Shown here: positions 33,310 to 44,311 of the stretch, piece after piece
Layout: each line of letters begins with the position of its first letter
Position numbering within the stretch: position 1 is the stretch's first letter
From: Vesta saturnalis
Lineage: Eukaryota > Arthropoda > Insecta > Coleoptera > Lampyridae
Direction of reading: 5' to 3'
NCBI GenBank assembly: GCA_036346205.1
Contig: JARFJB010001673.1
Coordinates: 1,274,501 to 1,338,500, forward strand
Length of the DNA: 64,000 nucleotides
Made by a program: the position numbers and the translations under genes
Notes under the pieces: model-generated
The model's input: the letters and a program-made list of their open reading frames with translations, nothing else
Databases searched by the model: none
Told to the model about the DNA's origin: nothing

Positions 33310-33972
33310 ATTCCCTATATACATTTTATTACAATTACCACATGGAATTTTGTAAAGTGTTTGTTTTCTCTTAGACTTTAATTTTGAAACTAAAGATGAT
33401 TCTTTATTTTGGGATTCAAAATTGTTATTAAATTAAATTTTGATAATTTATAAATCAAAGATTTTTTGTGAGTAAAACGAACTGAAACAAACTTATAATT
33501 TTTATTTAAATTACTTTCTGTCCATCAATATGTCCTTTTCTAAGCTCGGATCTGAGATTCAACCATTTGTCAACAGTCTTAATAATTACGTTTAATTTAG
33601 ATTTTAACGGGTGATTTGAATGAAAATTAAAGTATTTCCAACTATGAGTGGTTTATGATACCAATCAATTTTTACTGAATTTTCATGTCTTAGGATAGTA
33701 GTATCTAAACAAGAAATGTTATTTGATTCAGTTTCTACTGTGAAATTCAATTTTGGATGAAAAATGTAAAAAATATTCAATGTTTCTTCTTTTTTTAATT
33801 CTTCTGAAGTCATAATAATATCATCCACATACCTAAAATAAAAAGACTGCGAAAGACTTAACTCTGTTAAAACAAAAATCTTCCAAAAAAACATAGATAT
33901 TGAAAAAAAATTTGATAAACGTTTACTTTTGGAAATAATGTACATTAAAATTAACAGCAATAATGTTTGCAA
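33310..33972 (-). pseudogene. Penelope-like RT plus GIY-YIG start, fragment 2
   Basis: Minus-strand reading gives FYFRYVDDIIMTSEELKKEE (palm motif), then FHPKLNFTVETESNNISCLD and a WYHKP block, the order of Penelope RT motifs C to E. After frame changes, 33415-33310 reads KRKQTLYKIPCGNCNKMYIG, the start of the GIY-YIG endonuclease of Penelope-like elements (YKIPC..C...YIGQT). The RT upstream of the palm motif is absent: the reading enters directly from the repeat at 34035-33890. Stops are present, so it is dead. Confidence 0.82.
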
Positions 33973-34035
33973 TGGTAAAAAGGATTTGGAACATTCACCA
34001 TAAGATTATAATTATATTTCGCAAAATTTAATGTA
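33890..34035 (-). repeat. Penelope-associated inverted repeat, right copy
   Basis: Inverted partner of 33065-33215. On the minus strand it lies immediately upstream of the RT fragment, as a pseudo-LTR would. Confidence 0.8.
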
Positions 34036-34141
34036 GGTATGTACATAATGTCATTTCAATTAATTAACTAAAGGGGATCTGATCCGAGGTCAAAATATCT
34101 GCCAAAAAAAAGTATAATTATTATTAGGTCTGACTATTAGC

Positions 34142-34144
<3 letters not shown>

Positions 34145-34190
<46 letters not shown>
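34145..34190. repeat. (TA)n microsatellite
   Basis: 46 bp of TA repeats inside the outer right end of the composite insertion. Confidence 0.95.
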
Positions 34191-34193
<3 letters not shown>

Positions 34194-34639
34194 GTTCTCT
34201 TGATAATGATACATGTTTTATTGAAGCGCGTATTTTAAACCTTAGTACTATTACATATTCTACGAAGTAAGATTAAAGAATATAAATTTGATCCAAAAAT
34301 CACTTCAAACTTGAATAACGTAAAATTTTGAAAACATCAGATGCAGTCTTAGGTGTACTATCAATCTGCTATGGCATTCGCTATATGTATCTCATGGTTT
34401 TCGCTTTATTTCGAAAGACTTTTTTGGGTATGTGAATAATATGGTCTGATGGAAATGCACATTATATTTATTAGTGTGTTATTTCTTAGCGTCACTCAAT
34501 TCAAGATTGAAGGGCAAACGTTTTGGTATGTATTAACTTGTTGCTATCTCTTACCGTTATTTTAAGTATGTGGGATTACTTATGAAAGTTGGAACATACC
34601 TAAGAACTAAGAAAATAAATAAATTAATAAACTAATGCA

Positions 34640-35525
34640 CTAATTCATCAACTGTTCAAAATGTTGTCCATTATGTTTACGGCACAGTGTGACACGTTCT
34701 ATGAATGATCTACGAACATTCCTTAACATTTCCAGTATGTCGTAATTATTCTTTGTCGCATTCCCAATTGCGTAGTAGGTGTATTCTGATATACTATGGA
34801 CCATAAGAAAAAAATCTATTCTGGCGAAATCAAGAGATTTTTTTTGGAAACAAGCCATTCAAATATTCTCAAACTTGATGTGAATAATCGGCAGGAGTTC
34901 GATCTTGCTGAAACCACATTTCTTTCCTTCGAAAGTATCTGGTCCGATGACGTGATTTCCCATTATACCACCTTAAACATTCAAAAACCAAAGATGTTTT
35001 TAATTAGTGTTTCTAGCTATTTGTGTATGCGTAGTTGAGTAATAATGGAAATTATGACGGTTGACTAGTCCATTTTTGTGGAACTTGCCTCGTCCGATAA
35101 TAGAACAGCATTAAAGAGACGAAGGGTTTCCTGAAATTTTTCCCTCGCCCATTTATAAAATCCGATGCGTCTCTCGAAATCTTCAGTAAGTTCGTGATTG
35201 AGCTGAATATGATAAGCATGTACTTTGTTTTACTTCAAAATCCGTTGTACTGATCTTTCACTGGTACCAATTGTCTGCAACACCCTTTGACGTGGAAATT
35301 TTCAGATACAGACAGCAACACCAACAATTGATCGTCTTCATTTATAACTGGCTTTTGTTCCTCACGATTTACATACTTGACAGTACCAGTTTCCATAAAT
35401 CTGTTAGCAATTTTGTGAAATAAGCCATTTTAGATGCCATCAGGATAGGTTGTGCATAAATCACACTAGCCAACAAACAATTCCTATGTGACTGACCCTA
35501 TACAAAAACCGTATCAACCATTTCA
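34640..35525 (-). pseudogene. MLE5 transposase, heavily decayed
   Basis: Minus-strand relic. The N-terminal part is readable only in pieces. Near 35095-34990 the reading LLSDEA (first Asp) is followed by FHKNGLVNRHNFHYY across frame changes, then IMGNHVIGPDTFEGK. Near 34880 a QQD triplet marks the second Asp region. SLDFARIDFFLM (compare SPDLAPIDFFLWG) carries the third Asp, and it ends in VTLCRKHNGQHFEQLMN. The segment between the second and third acids has lost sequence. It belongs to the same mariner-like group as the others here, by its NRHNFHYY and FEQL motifs. Confidence 0.78.
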
Positions 35526-35984
35526 AAGGTTCATACTGCAGCTATAAAGTACTTTACTTCACAAAAATGTCAAACGTTGACTAATAATGAACAATGGTAG
35601 GTTTGTAAGTGCACCAAATAGTCAATCAAATGCTACTGTTGTACTATAAGATATTGTGTTTATTTCTTGAAAAACGGTAAGAGATAGCAACAGATACATA
35701 TCAAAATGTTCGCCCATCAATATTGAATCGAGTGACGTTAAGAAATAATATACTAAGAAATATACAGTGCATTTTCGTCACATGATATTGTTTTCATACA
35801 AAAAAAAGTTTCTTAAAATAATGCGGAATGCATTCACACATTCGTAAAATGCATTCGCACATAGCGAATGCCATAACAGATTGGGAGTACACTTAAGACG
35901 GCATCTGATGAAGACCATAAATACAATGTGTTCTATTTTACAAGAAAAGTTTTCAAAATTTTACAATATTCAAGTTTGAAGTGA

Positions 35985-36386
35985 CTTTGAGACTGTGCAC
36001 GGTTTGTCACACAATCCCTCTAAATATTGTAGCGAAAAGCTTACGCAACAGCATATCTAAGCACATGACTGTACTTCTAACAGGACGAGAGAAAAATTGT
36101 TTTCCTGATGCATTCGCATTGTCAAAATTTGAAAAAAGAAGGTCCAGATTCAAAAACGGTTACCAATAGGAAAATTTCTTTCAGACAAAGTTGAACTTAA
36201 ATTTTATGTAGAATGTAGTTCTAATAAAATAATAAAGGAAGACCCTGTGTAGCCTATTTAGGGACACTCTGTATAAACGTCAATATTTTTAGGTCGTGAA
36301 GCTTTTCGTCACCAATAACTTTTGCCCGATACATTTTCTCTATCGTATCATATTAACTTCCGTGCACGCATTGGTGCAGGACCCTA
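35985..36386 (-). repeat. MLE5 outer right TIR
   Basis: Inverted partner of 24327-24728. The arm continues inward (35640-35984), matched by 34299-34640. Confidence 0.85.
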
Positions 36387-36388
36387 TA

Positions 36389-37768
36389 TAAATAACATAA
36401 TCATAAAACAACAAAATTTGTTTATGTTAACACAAAATGTTTAGTTTTGTTTGTTATTCAATTTACTAAATTAATTGTACTCTATGTAACTGTATAGTAA
36501 CTAAAATGACAAACTATCTTAAAATTTTAACGTTTGTAAGTGTAAAAGACTAATGACCTCTGAAGTTCATGCTCTTAACCACAGGCTTGGGATAGAAATT
36601 AAAAAAAAACTATAATGTTTATTACTTTGCTGCTTGTAATAGCACATTTGAAGTTTACTTACAAAACAAAAACAAGACTAAAATGAAAGGAAAAGCTGTC
36701 GTAAAAATAAAAACTTTTCATTACCAAAGAGAATCTTTATGGCTGATTAAATTAAAAATGCTAGTGTAGCAACTAATGAACTTCATTTATTACTTCATGA
36801 TAAAAAGTAGAATAAAGTACATATTAGATATTCATCAATGCTGAAAATGTAAACTACAATCTTTTTAGTGTGTTGTAAACCATTACGATGGTTATGCCAA
36901 TTTTCAGTATTCGCAAAGGCTGTATTACAAATATTGAGTCTCCGAGACTCACTTAATGCTTATGTGCAGAAATGGCGTAAACAGTGGCTTTGTGAATAAT
37001 CCGTAGCTACTTTCTTACTGAAAATATCATTGGAACTTCTATAAAGGTACAATCAACACATTCACGAATACAAACCACGGTGTACAGAGTTGTTTGGAAA
37101 ATAAAAGCAGTTAAAACACTTACACATCCTACGCATTTTAGGCTTAACAAATAATAATTTAACGGCCGAAGCAACGAAATCAAGAATAGTTCTTTTTCTA
37201 TTGCTTTTATTTTCTTTTTGAAACAGCTAAATATTACCCTAAGATATAATTCCTGTGGCTCTGATTGATATAAAATAGGCTAATAATACTATCACGTAGA
37301 CTAATTAGAGAGCCAAATCCGTTCCCTTGTAAAAAAATACCACCAATTGGACATTCATGGTAGTTATGGATGGTTTCCACTAATCTGGGCGTTGGCTTGG
37401 AGCATTAATTAGTTTTGTTTTTAATTGCTCAAATTAATGTTGACATGTCATTCCAAACAAACCTTGTTTACTGCTCCGTTACAAGGTACTCTGCTTCGCC
37501 TGGTGATTTAAACCCATCACGCGTGCTTTAAAGGCTTGCTTATACACTATTTACCTACAAATTCTAACACATTGTTCTTATAGTATAAATTAACTTTTAG
37601 TGAGTGCAAAAGCTTTTACCTAAAATGCCGTCTCTTTCTATTGAAAAATTGTCACTAACTACACAAATTGGCATAACAGATTCTCTCTCTACGACAACTA
37701 CGTGGTCTAACATAGAAAACGGATATTTAAAAAAAAAAGCACTTTTTTTCAATGTAGTCTCCTGATTG
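36389..37768. other. AT-rich spacer, no gene recognised
   Basis: 1.38 kb without a readable domain, terminal repeat or tandem array. Confidence 0.6.
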
Positions 37769-38230
37769 CTAAACACACGTATTCCAAAGGTATTTCAAAC
37801 TAGCAGAGCCTTTATTGTAGGTCGATGAGTCCAAGTCCTTGAAATAACTATTTGCAGCAGTGGAAATGGATTCCAAACCCAAATTTTTGGGCAGGTGCGT
37901 ATACTGATGGAAAAGCACTTTCTTCATTGATTTTATTGCTAAGTTGTTGCAACAAATTAGAATAACATTCACCATTTATTGTTTTCATCTTTTATAAGTA
38001 GTTGACTAAGATAATGCCATCAGAATCCCAAAAAAACAGTTGCCATAACATTTTCTGCTAAAAAAAAACTGTTTTGACCTCTTTGGTGGCGAAGAGCCTT
38101 TGTGTGTCCGTTGTTTGGACTGGTTCCGGCAGTATAATGGTGGGCCCAGGTTGAATCGACAGTTTGAAAAACGACCTTGGGATTGTGGAGAAAACGTGCC
38201 AAAGAAACGTAAGAAACACTCAAACAATTA
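37769..38230 (-). pseudogene. Classical mariner transposase fragment
   Basis: Minus-strand fragment of a DD34D-type mariner. It opens with FLHNPKVVFQTVDSTWAHHY (VDETW carries the first catalytic Asp; here DST replaces DET) and TAGTSPNNGHTKALRHQRGQ. It continues with ENVMATVFLGF (family GKVMATVFWD) and, after frame changes, an NGEYYSNLL-like stretch. It ends near LKYLWNTCV at 37769. N-terminal helix-turn-helix and TIRs not seen. A dead fragment of about 150 codons. Confidence 0.8.
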
Positions 38231-38359
38231 AGTTTTTACGACGTCGTTTAAAATTTTTTGGTGGAGATTTGCGCAGTTCGTTGACGAGTTGTAATTTAAA
38301 CATGATAGTAATCTTTGTACAATTTCTTTAATTTTATATACCAACACTTCAGAGTCTCT

Positions 38360-39545
38360 TATTCTCGATATTAAATTGATTATCATCAATAAGCTTAAAT
38401 TGAGGTGTCAATTTCTTGAATTGATACAGGACATGCGAACGTCCAAACTTGTCAAGAAGCATTTTAGTTATTGTATGTCGACATCAATGCATTCTTATTT
38501 ATACTGTTCAAAAAACGACTGGTTGGTTTGTCAATGTATCCATCTTCAGACAGTTCTTCTACAATTGATACTGTCACTTATGGCACCTGTGTTTCCCCCC
38601 AATTTTTCTGCCCACATTACTTCTAGATTACGAATTAGTTCGTGTATACCATTCCAATATTTATATTCAATTAGTCGATTCGTTAATTCTTTAAAAAACA
38701 TAGCTCCACCTCCTTTAGTTGTGGGGAATGATGATAGCAATGGATTGACTAATTGTGTACACGTTTTGCGTTGGCTTCCTCGAATTTGCCCACTGACGTC
38801 ATAGTCTCGCCTTGCCACATTCGTATATTCTAAAATACTTTTATAATTTTTTCTATCTTTTGAATTTACTGGATTTGAATTATGTTCATTCACATAAGCA
38901 GATCGTATATACCTGGAGTCCATATCGTTTCCTTTAATTGAAACGGGAGTATTACCAATTATCCATTTATCGGTTTTGGTATCATAGTGCACTCCATAAG
39001 TATGATCAAGGATCCATCACAATACGTCCAACGTATATCAGAGGTAAATCATTGTACTGCTCGAGAACTTCTTTTGAGATGGGTTCATTACGGACAGTAT
39101 AATCATCTTTGATACTAAGAGGTTCTTCTTCTTCCTCTTCCTCAGTATTAATATCTCCTACGATAGATGTACCTAAGAAAGATGGTGTACGAAGACCTGG
39201 AGGAGGATTTCTTTGAAAAAGCGGAAACTAAGCTAGTGGGCTAGTAGCATCATTTCTTGAATCATCTAATGACGCTGAAGGGAAGCCCGGACTCCCTGGA
39301 ACTTCAACTAGCTGAGTACTGGGGGTAGTTGGTACTTTCTTGGAAATATGAACAGGGGTAGTTTTTTGGGTTTAACGTTAATGGGATCCTTTTAGGTCTT
39401 TAAATTTTTTCATCGGGATTGATTTTATTTACTATTTTAGTTAGTGGTTCTATTAGGGCTTATAAGTACTTTTAAATATTCATTATCAATGCGAGCAGTT
39501 ATAAGACTTGCATTTTTGCTGTATTATTTTACGAGCCAGCGTTAA
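38360..39545 (-). pseudogene. Polinton/Maverick ORF of unknown function, broken
   Basis: Minus-strand coding relic just downstream of the packaging ATPase fragment. Frames join as ALIEPLTKIVNKINPDEKI (39450), TPSTQLVEVPGSPGFPSASL, an acidic run NTEEEEEEEPLSIKDDYT, LEQYNDLPLIYVGRIVMDP (39090), then HYDTKTDKWIIGNTPVSIKG, TQLVNPLLSSFPTTKGGGAM and LIEYKYWNGIHELIRNLEVM (38650). It resembles, from memory, an uncharacterised ORF that accompanies Polinton/adinto-like elements; I cannot name its role. A further reading KMLLDKFGRSHVLYQFKKL near 38455-38390 may be a following ORF. Several frame breaks and no usable gene. Confidence 0.6.
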
Positions 39546-39704
39546 TGTCATCGCCTTGTTATCAGTTGTATCAAAACGGGTTCATTGAACATATGTTCAC
39601 TGAACAGGTACCGGTTTACCCTGAAGAGATAGCTGTTTATACTAAACACATAGCTGTTAATACGTAAACGGATCAGTAACTACTAAACTACCGGAAACAA
39701 TTTA

Positions 39705-40075
39705 AGTTATTATATATTCATCAAACTTTTCCTATAGTGACTACTAACTTAGGCATTCTTGTTTATGACCATGAAGACCAAACAAATCTACCTAACACTT
39801 TGAACACATATCCCGAAACAATTTGATGCTTATGGTAGGATCTATATGATCCTCATATACATTTTTTAGGTTTAATTCATCTTGGCCAAATAATATTATT
39901 AGATTTACATTATCACGAATTAATTGCTTTGTTATTTTACTGGAAGATTGACTCAAATAGGAACAGTAAATGTCATTATTCCTACCCATAGAAAAATATG
40001 CCCTTATGTCATTTTACTTTTCACAAGCAATATCATCAAAAATAAAAATATATTTTGCATAATTAGCCAGAATCA
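39705..40075 (-). pseudogene. Polinton/Maverick packaging ATPase fragment
   Basis: C-terminal part of an FtsK/A32-type genome packaging ATPase as found in Polintons and related DNA viruses. The minus strand reads KYIFIFDDIACEK at 40055 (Walker B: hydrophobic strand plus DD). It then gives MGRNNDIYCSYLSQSSSKIT, LIRDNVNLIILFGQDELNLK and VYEDHIDPTISIKLFRDMCS, all diagnostic of this ATPase. A stop lies after ACEK and the frame is lost after CSKC; a VINKN reading continues to about 39705. The Walker A half is missing, so it is an old, inactive fragment. Together with the next ORF it marks a Polinton remnant of at least 1.7 kb. Confidence 0.82.
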
Positions 40076-40309
40076 ACAATAATGGGAGAAAGAAGAGAAG
40101 AACAATAAGAGAACGCTCCTCACCTGAAAATGGGAACCGAGTCGAACTGGGAGAACTGGCTATGAAAACCACTAAACCTTTACCAAAGAATTGATAGCAA
40201 TTAGAGAGAAGGGAATAAAAGGAAACGAACATGTCAATGAAAAGGATTAATATAAACAAAGTGTATGACATAGAATAAAAGACTTTACACATGATTAAAG
40301 TTTGTTAAT

Positions 40310-40640
40310 TAAAGTAGAAGAAGCTAGGAAGTATAACTTCGAATAGGTGGAACCACTTATACATCTAGATACGTTGATAACCAGAGAACCAGGAAATAGC
40401 ACCGAGATCAAAGCAAGAATTGCAGCAGGTACCAAAAGTGCAGCAGCATTAAAAAACATCTTGGCACATAAAGTGTTTTGACGATCAACAAAAATAAGTG
40501 TATAAAGCAATGGTGCGACCAACCGTACCCCTCTGGACGTGAGGTGTGGACATTAAAGAAAAAGGACGAATTAATACTGAAAGTGTGGGAAAGAAAGATA
40601 GTGCGGAAAATCTACGGTTGAAAATGTGTTGAAAAACAAT
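40310..40640 (+). pseudogene. LINE reverse transcriptase tail fragment
   Basis: Plus-strand reading gives LDTLITREPGNSTEIKARIA, AGTKSAAALKNILAHKVF, a Y-K-x-M-V-R-P-T segment and KKKDELILKVWERKIVRKIY across frame changes. This is the RT thumb and C-terminal region of RTE/CR1-type LINEs (family pattern YLGTLI...EIKxRI...R...VWERKILRKIYG). No other part of this LINE is adjacent. Confidence 0.75.
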
Positions 40641-41595
40641 GGGATAGGTGCAAAAAGGAAGAGATAAGGATGAAAATGGTAAGAGATTTTGCTCAAACGA
40701 GCTGAAACTGAGCCCTATTTTGTAGAGCTTCCGAAGGACTACTTTTGGAGGGATAAAAAGGTTAGAAAATCATTGGACTCGTTGTATCAACTTAAAAGGA
40801 ATGAATGTTGAAAAATAAAACCGAATTTAGCAAAAAAAAATTTTCTTCTACTGCAGCTTCTGCATTTCTGTTAGGTTTACAATATGACAATTCAGGGTTA
40901 TGAAATAATGACGATACATTCTTTGGTTTAAAATCTTTTGAGCTTAAGGAAACGATTAACCTAGACTTGTTATACGTCATTGAAAAGTACTTGTAAGATT
41001 TATCCAAAAATGTAAACATTTATGTGGAGTCGGTAAGAAAACAAAAGGTTCATGTAAATATCTAGAAAACAAATGAAGCTAGAAAATTATTTTGTCTTTA
41101 TTAAATTCCTCTTATACAAGTGCCTTAATAATATATTAATAAAACTATAATATTACACATTTACCAGCTACCGGCAAAAGTTAAAAATGCACAATTTGTT
41201 TTTTTTCTCATTATCTCAAAAACCGCAAAAGATAAATCAAATCTTAAGGGAGATGTAAATTTGTAATAAAGTTCTCTACAACTTTTCTAATTTACCCAAC
41301 CCTGTAGTTAGCTACGTGGTTAGCTTTTAAATACGTTTATCAAACTGTTATATTAATAGCAGGCTAATATTTACGTTTTCATATTTCATAAATTTAATAT
41401 GACATCTCAACTAATTTTTAAAGCTACTTACATTTAATGTACTGTGCTGTAACTGTAAGTGTTATCGAAACGTTTACATTCATTTATTTATGTTTATTCT
41501 TATGATACAGTGAAATGATAAAATATAACAGTTATATTAAACTACTACAGCCGACTTTAATATGATTCTCGCATTCGTACAGACACGTAAAAATA
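40641..41595. other. AT-rich spacer, no gene recognised
   Basis: A 75-codon minus-strand open stretch (41019-40792) has no recognisable motif. Nothing else is supported. Confidence 0.6.
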
Positions 41596-44240
41596 TCACA
41601 AAAGTTTCACACTGTGTAACCAATCCAATGCAGCTGGTGTAGTAAGATGAATATCAGGGAATCCACCTTCAAATTTTGTGAGAGGACAGTCTTTCACAAT
41701 ATGACTAATTGTTTCATTCCCAATGCCACATTCACATAAAGGACTTTCCACAGTTCCCGATTTGTAAAGCATATCATTACATCTTCCATGTCGTGTTCGT
41801 ATGCGATTAAGTTGACACCATACTTTCCTTGGTTGATTGAAACCTGGCACCATTTGAGTAGAATCTTCAATCAGCTCGTTGTTCGTTACGTCCGAAGTTA
41901 TCCAACTTGTTCTCCACTCTTCTTTAATAGAAAACTCTTCAATGTGTTGAATTTCCCTCCAAAATGGTTTTTTCGATGTTAATCTGTTAATTGGAGATTG
42001 AAGATATTCCCAAATTGGAAATTCGTTTTTGAAATTCTTATATTTCAACCATAATTTTTTTAGCGCATTTTTTCTACGGAGGTCAGGAGGTGGAATATGT
42101 GACAATACCGGAAGCCAGGAGGTTGGTGTGGATTTAATGATTCCACTTACGATGCGCATTGCGGTGTTTAACTTTTCGTTGATTTTCCTCACGTGAATAC
42201 TATTCAACTATACTGGAGAACAATATTCTGCCGTAGAATAAACAATTGCCATAGCTGATGTTCGTAACGTGAGTCGCATTCGCTCCCCAACTTGAACCTG
42301 CAAGTTTCAATAAAATATTATTCCTTGTTTTAAGTTTTTGCCTAAGCTTCTCTAGATGATGTTTGTAAGTTAGTGAACCATCTAATGTGATACCAAGATA
42401 CACGGAAGTGAAATTATGTTTTAGACGAATTCCGTTTAGGGAAACATTCAGTTTCCTATTTTTCTGATTGTTGCTTAAATGAAAACAAGTAACTTCAGTT
42501 TTAGATTCATTTGGACAGAGTCGCCATTCTCGAAAATATTCATTCAGTATCTTCAAGTCTTCATTAAGGTTCTTTTCTACTATATCAAAATCTTGATGTT
42601 GGTAAGCCAGTGCAATATCAGCAGCATAAATAAACTTTTGCGAATTTGTTCTTGGGATATCGCTTGTATACAAATTGGAGAGAAGAGGAGACAAAACAGC
42701 ATCTTGTGGCAATCCATTATTCAAAGTTTTAAAATTGGTGCTTTTTTCACCAATGAAGACTCTAAATTTCCTGTTTGATAACATACTCTCTATAAGTCTG
42801 CAATCAATAGTGTTATATAATTTATGTATTAAACCATCTTTTCAAACGGTGTCATAAGCTGCTGATGGATCAACAAATACAACTCAAGTCTTCTTTCGTA
42901 TTTGAAAACCGGCTTCGATGTGAGTTGCTAATGACAAAACCTGATCACAACAACTTCTGATTGTGCGAAAACCAGCTTACTCTGCTGGTAGTACACCTTC
43001 CACACTTTGGTAAATTATTTTGAATAGCATCTTTTCCAAAACCTTATAGCAAACACTCAGAAGCGAAATGGGGCGATAGCTGGAAGCTTCATTTGCCGGT
43101 TTACTTTTTTCAAAATTGTAATTACTTTTGCTTGTTTGAATTCTTTCGGTGGTTCAGCTGAAATAAAAATACCATTAAACAAATTTTTTAACCATACTAA
43201 CGCAAAGCCATCGAGTTGTTTGAAAAATTCTGAAAAAATTCCGTCAAATCCCGCAGTTTTTCCTCCTTTTAAGGTAGATAGAGCAATTTTTAATTCTTCA
43301 ATATTGAATTTTCCTGAAAAATCACTTGAATTCTTAGCGTTTTTTCTTTGTCTTTGTAATTTCCTCTTCATCGGATTTTCTTTATCTAATTATCTAATCT
43401 TACCGTTGTTGATATAGATGGAAGTCGAGATGCAATTGCATTGGGATTTATTGCATTATCTTTTATAGGGAGAGATTGGTTGCTTGAACCAAGTTTTCCT
43501 GCTTGAATGGGTAAAATTAATATTTTCCATTTAGTTATTCCATCTCTCTTTTCTTCCATTATTTAAATATTCTAATATTGCATTTGTTTTTGTAGGATTA
43601 GATGTGAATTGTTTATACAACTGGTTACTTGTATTTGTACAACAAGGAATATATTCTTTTCCCAGACCTCTCGGTACATGTTTTTTTGCAGTATTCTTTA
43701 CGACCCCAATAAACCTCTTATAGTTATCAGAAATCGGGGAAATCCATCTTATACCATTATTAACTTGTTTTCTGTAATCATTCCATCTGCCTTTTTTAAA
43801 ATGTCAACGTGGTTTTTGTAGGCAAGGTATTAAATCCAAGTTAATTCCAATCTTCAGAAGTACAGGTATATATTGACTTCGTGGAAATCCGCTCAAAACT
43901 TCCCTTTTGCATTGAAGAGGTAAAGATTCTTGATCTAAAGTAACAAAATAGAGGTCTGGATTATATTCGCGTTGCCATCTAGCTGAATACAAGCTTTTTC
44001 TGTCATCTCCGTGGAAAACCAAATGTAAATTATTCATCTCCATCTAAGAGACCAAGGCTACACCATTTCTGTTATTATTCCTGTATCCCCAGAAATTATG
44101 GTTGCAGTTAAAATGACCAATAAAGACAGCTGGATGTTCAAAATTTACATTATAGTTTTCTGGCGAAGGAGTATTTGGTGGTTTATAAATATTTACAATA
44201 TTAATTCCTGCTAAAAAAAAAATACACGATTTAATATCCA
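41596..44240 (-). pseudogene. LINE ORF2 (endonuclease plus reverse transcriptase), nearly full
   Basis: Minus-strand ORF2 of a Jockey-like LINE, 5'-truncated within the endonuclease. From 44240: INIVNIYKPPNTPSPENYNV, IGHFNCNHNFWGYRNNNRNG (GDFN motif changed to GHFN) and NPDLYFV. RT: LKGGKTAGFDGIFSEFFKQL (43300), AKVITILKKVNRQMKL, NNGLPQDAVLSPLLSNLYTS (42710) and FIYAADIALAYQHQ, where YADD reads YAAD. Thumb: FTSVYLGITLDGSLTYKHHL. After a frame break the C-terminal region (42207-41596, 203 codons open) ends with a cysteine motif, SPLCECGIGNETISHIVKDC. Stops and shifts occur at ~43800, 43050, 42785 and 42205. Confidence 0.87.
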
Positions 44241-44311
44241 AAAGGTAAGTATTTTAATGTCGTGATATAATTTACCATCGAACACTGACAATTTATTAGT
44301 ACAGAACTGTA

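Larger units (their letters stand above)
24729..34288. mobile_element. 9560-bp composite insertion with Penelope-like pieces
   Basis: Flanked by TGATCCAAAA on both sides, so it behaves as one insertion with a 10-bp target duplication. Its two outer ends are themselves inverted repeats. The left side reads GTTATAGTACTAAT..., resumes after MLE6 and includes ACGCGTTTCAATACATATAT and CATTATCAAGAG. The right side inverted reads GTAATAGTACTAAG, ACGCGCTTCAATAAAACATG and CATTATCAAGAG. Two minus-strand Penelope-type reverse transcriptase fragments lie inside (27430-26930 and 33972-33310). MLE6 and a hAT were inserted later. Penelope-like elements commonly have inverted or partial terminal copies and variable-length target duplications, which fits. 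Confidence 0.7.
24327..36386 (-). mobile_element. MLE5: mariner-like element split by a 9.56-kb nest
   Basis: The left end CAGGGTCCTGCACCACTGCG (after TA 24325-24326) and the right end inverted at 36361-36386 (before TA 36387-36388) belong to one family, sharing over 400 bp. The left arm breaks off at 24728 and resumes at 34289. The break lies at the direct repeat TGATCCAAAA (24719-24728 and 34289-34298). Without the insertion the element would be about 2.5 kb. The minus-strand transposase relic lies at 35525-34640. Confidence 0.85.

Noticed and set aside
24327..36386. A single giant 12-kb mariner-like element
   Set aside because: The left TIR is interrupted at a 10-bp direct repeat and continues 9.5 kb further on, so the interior is a later insertion.
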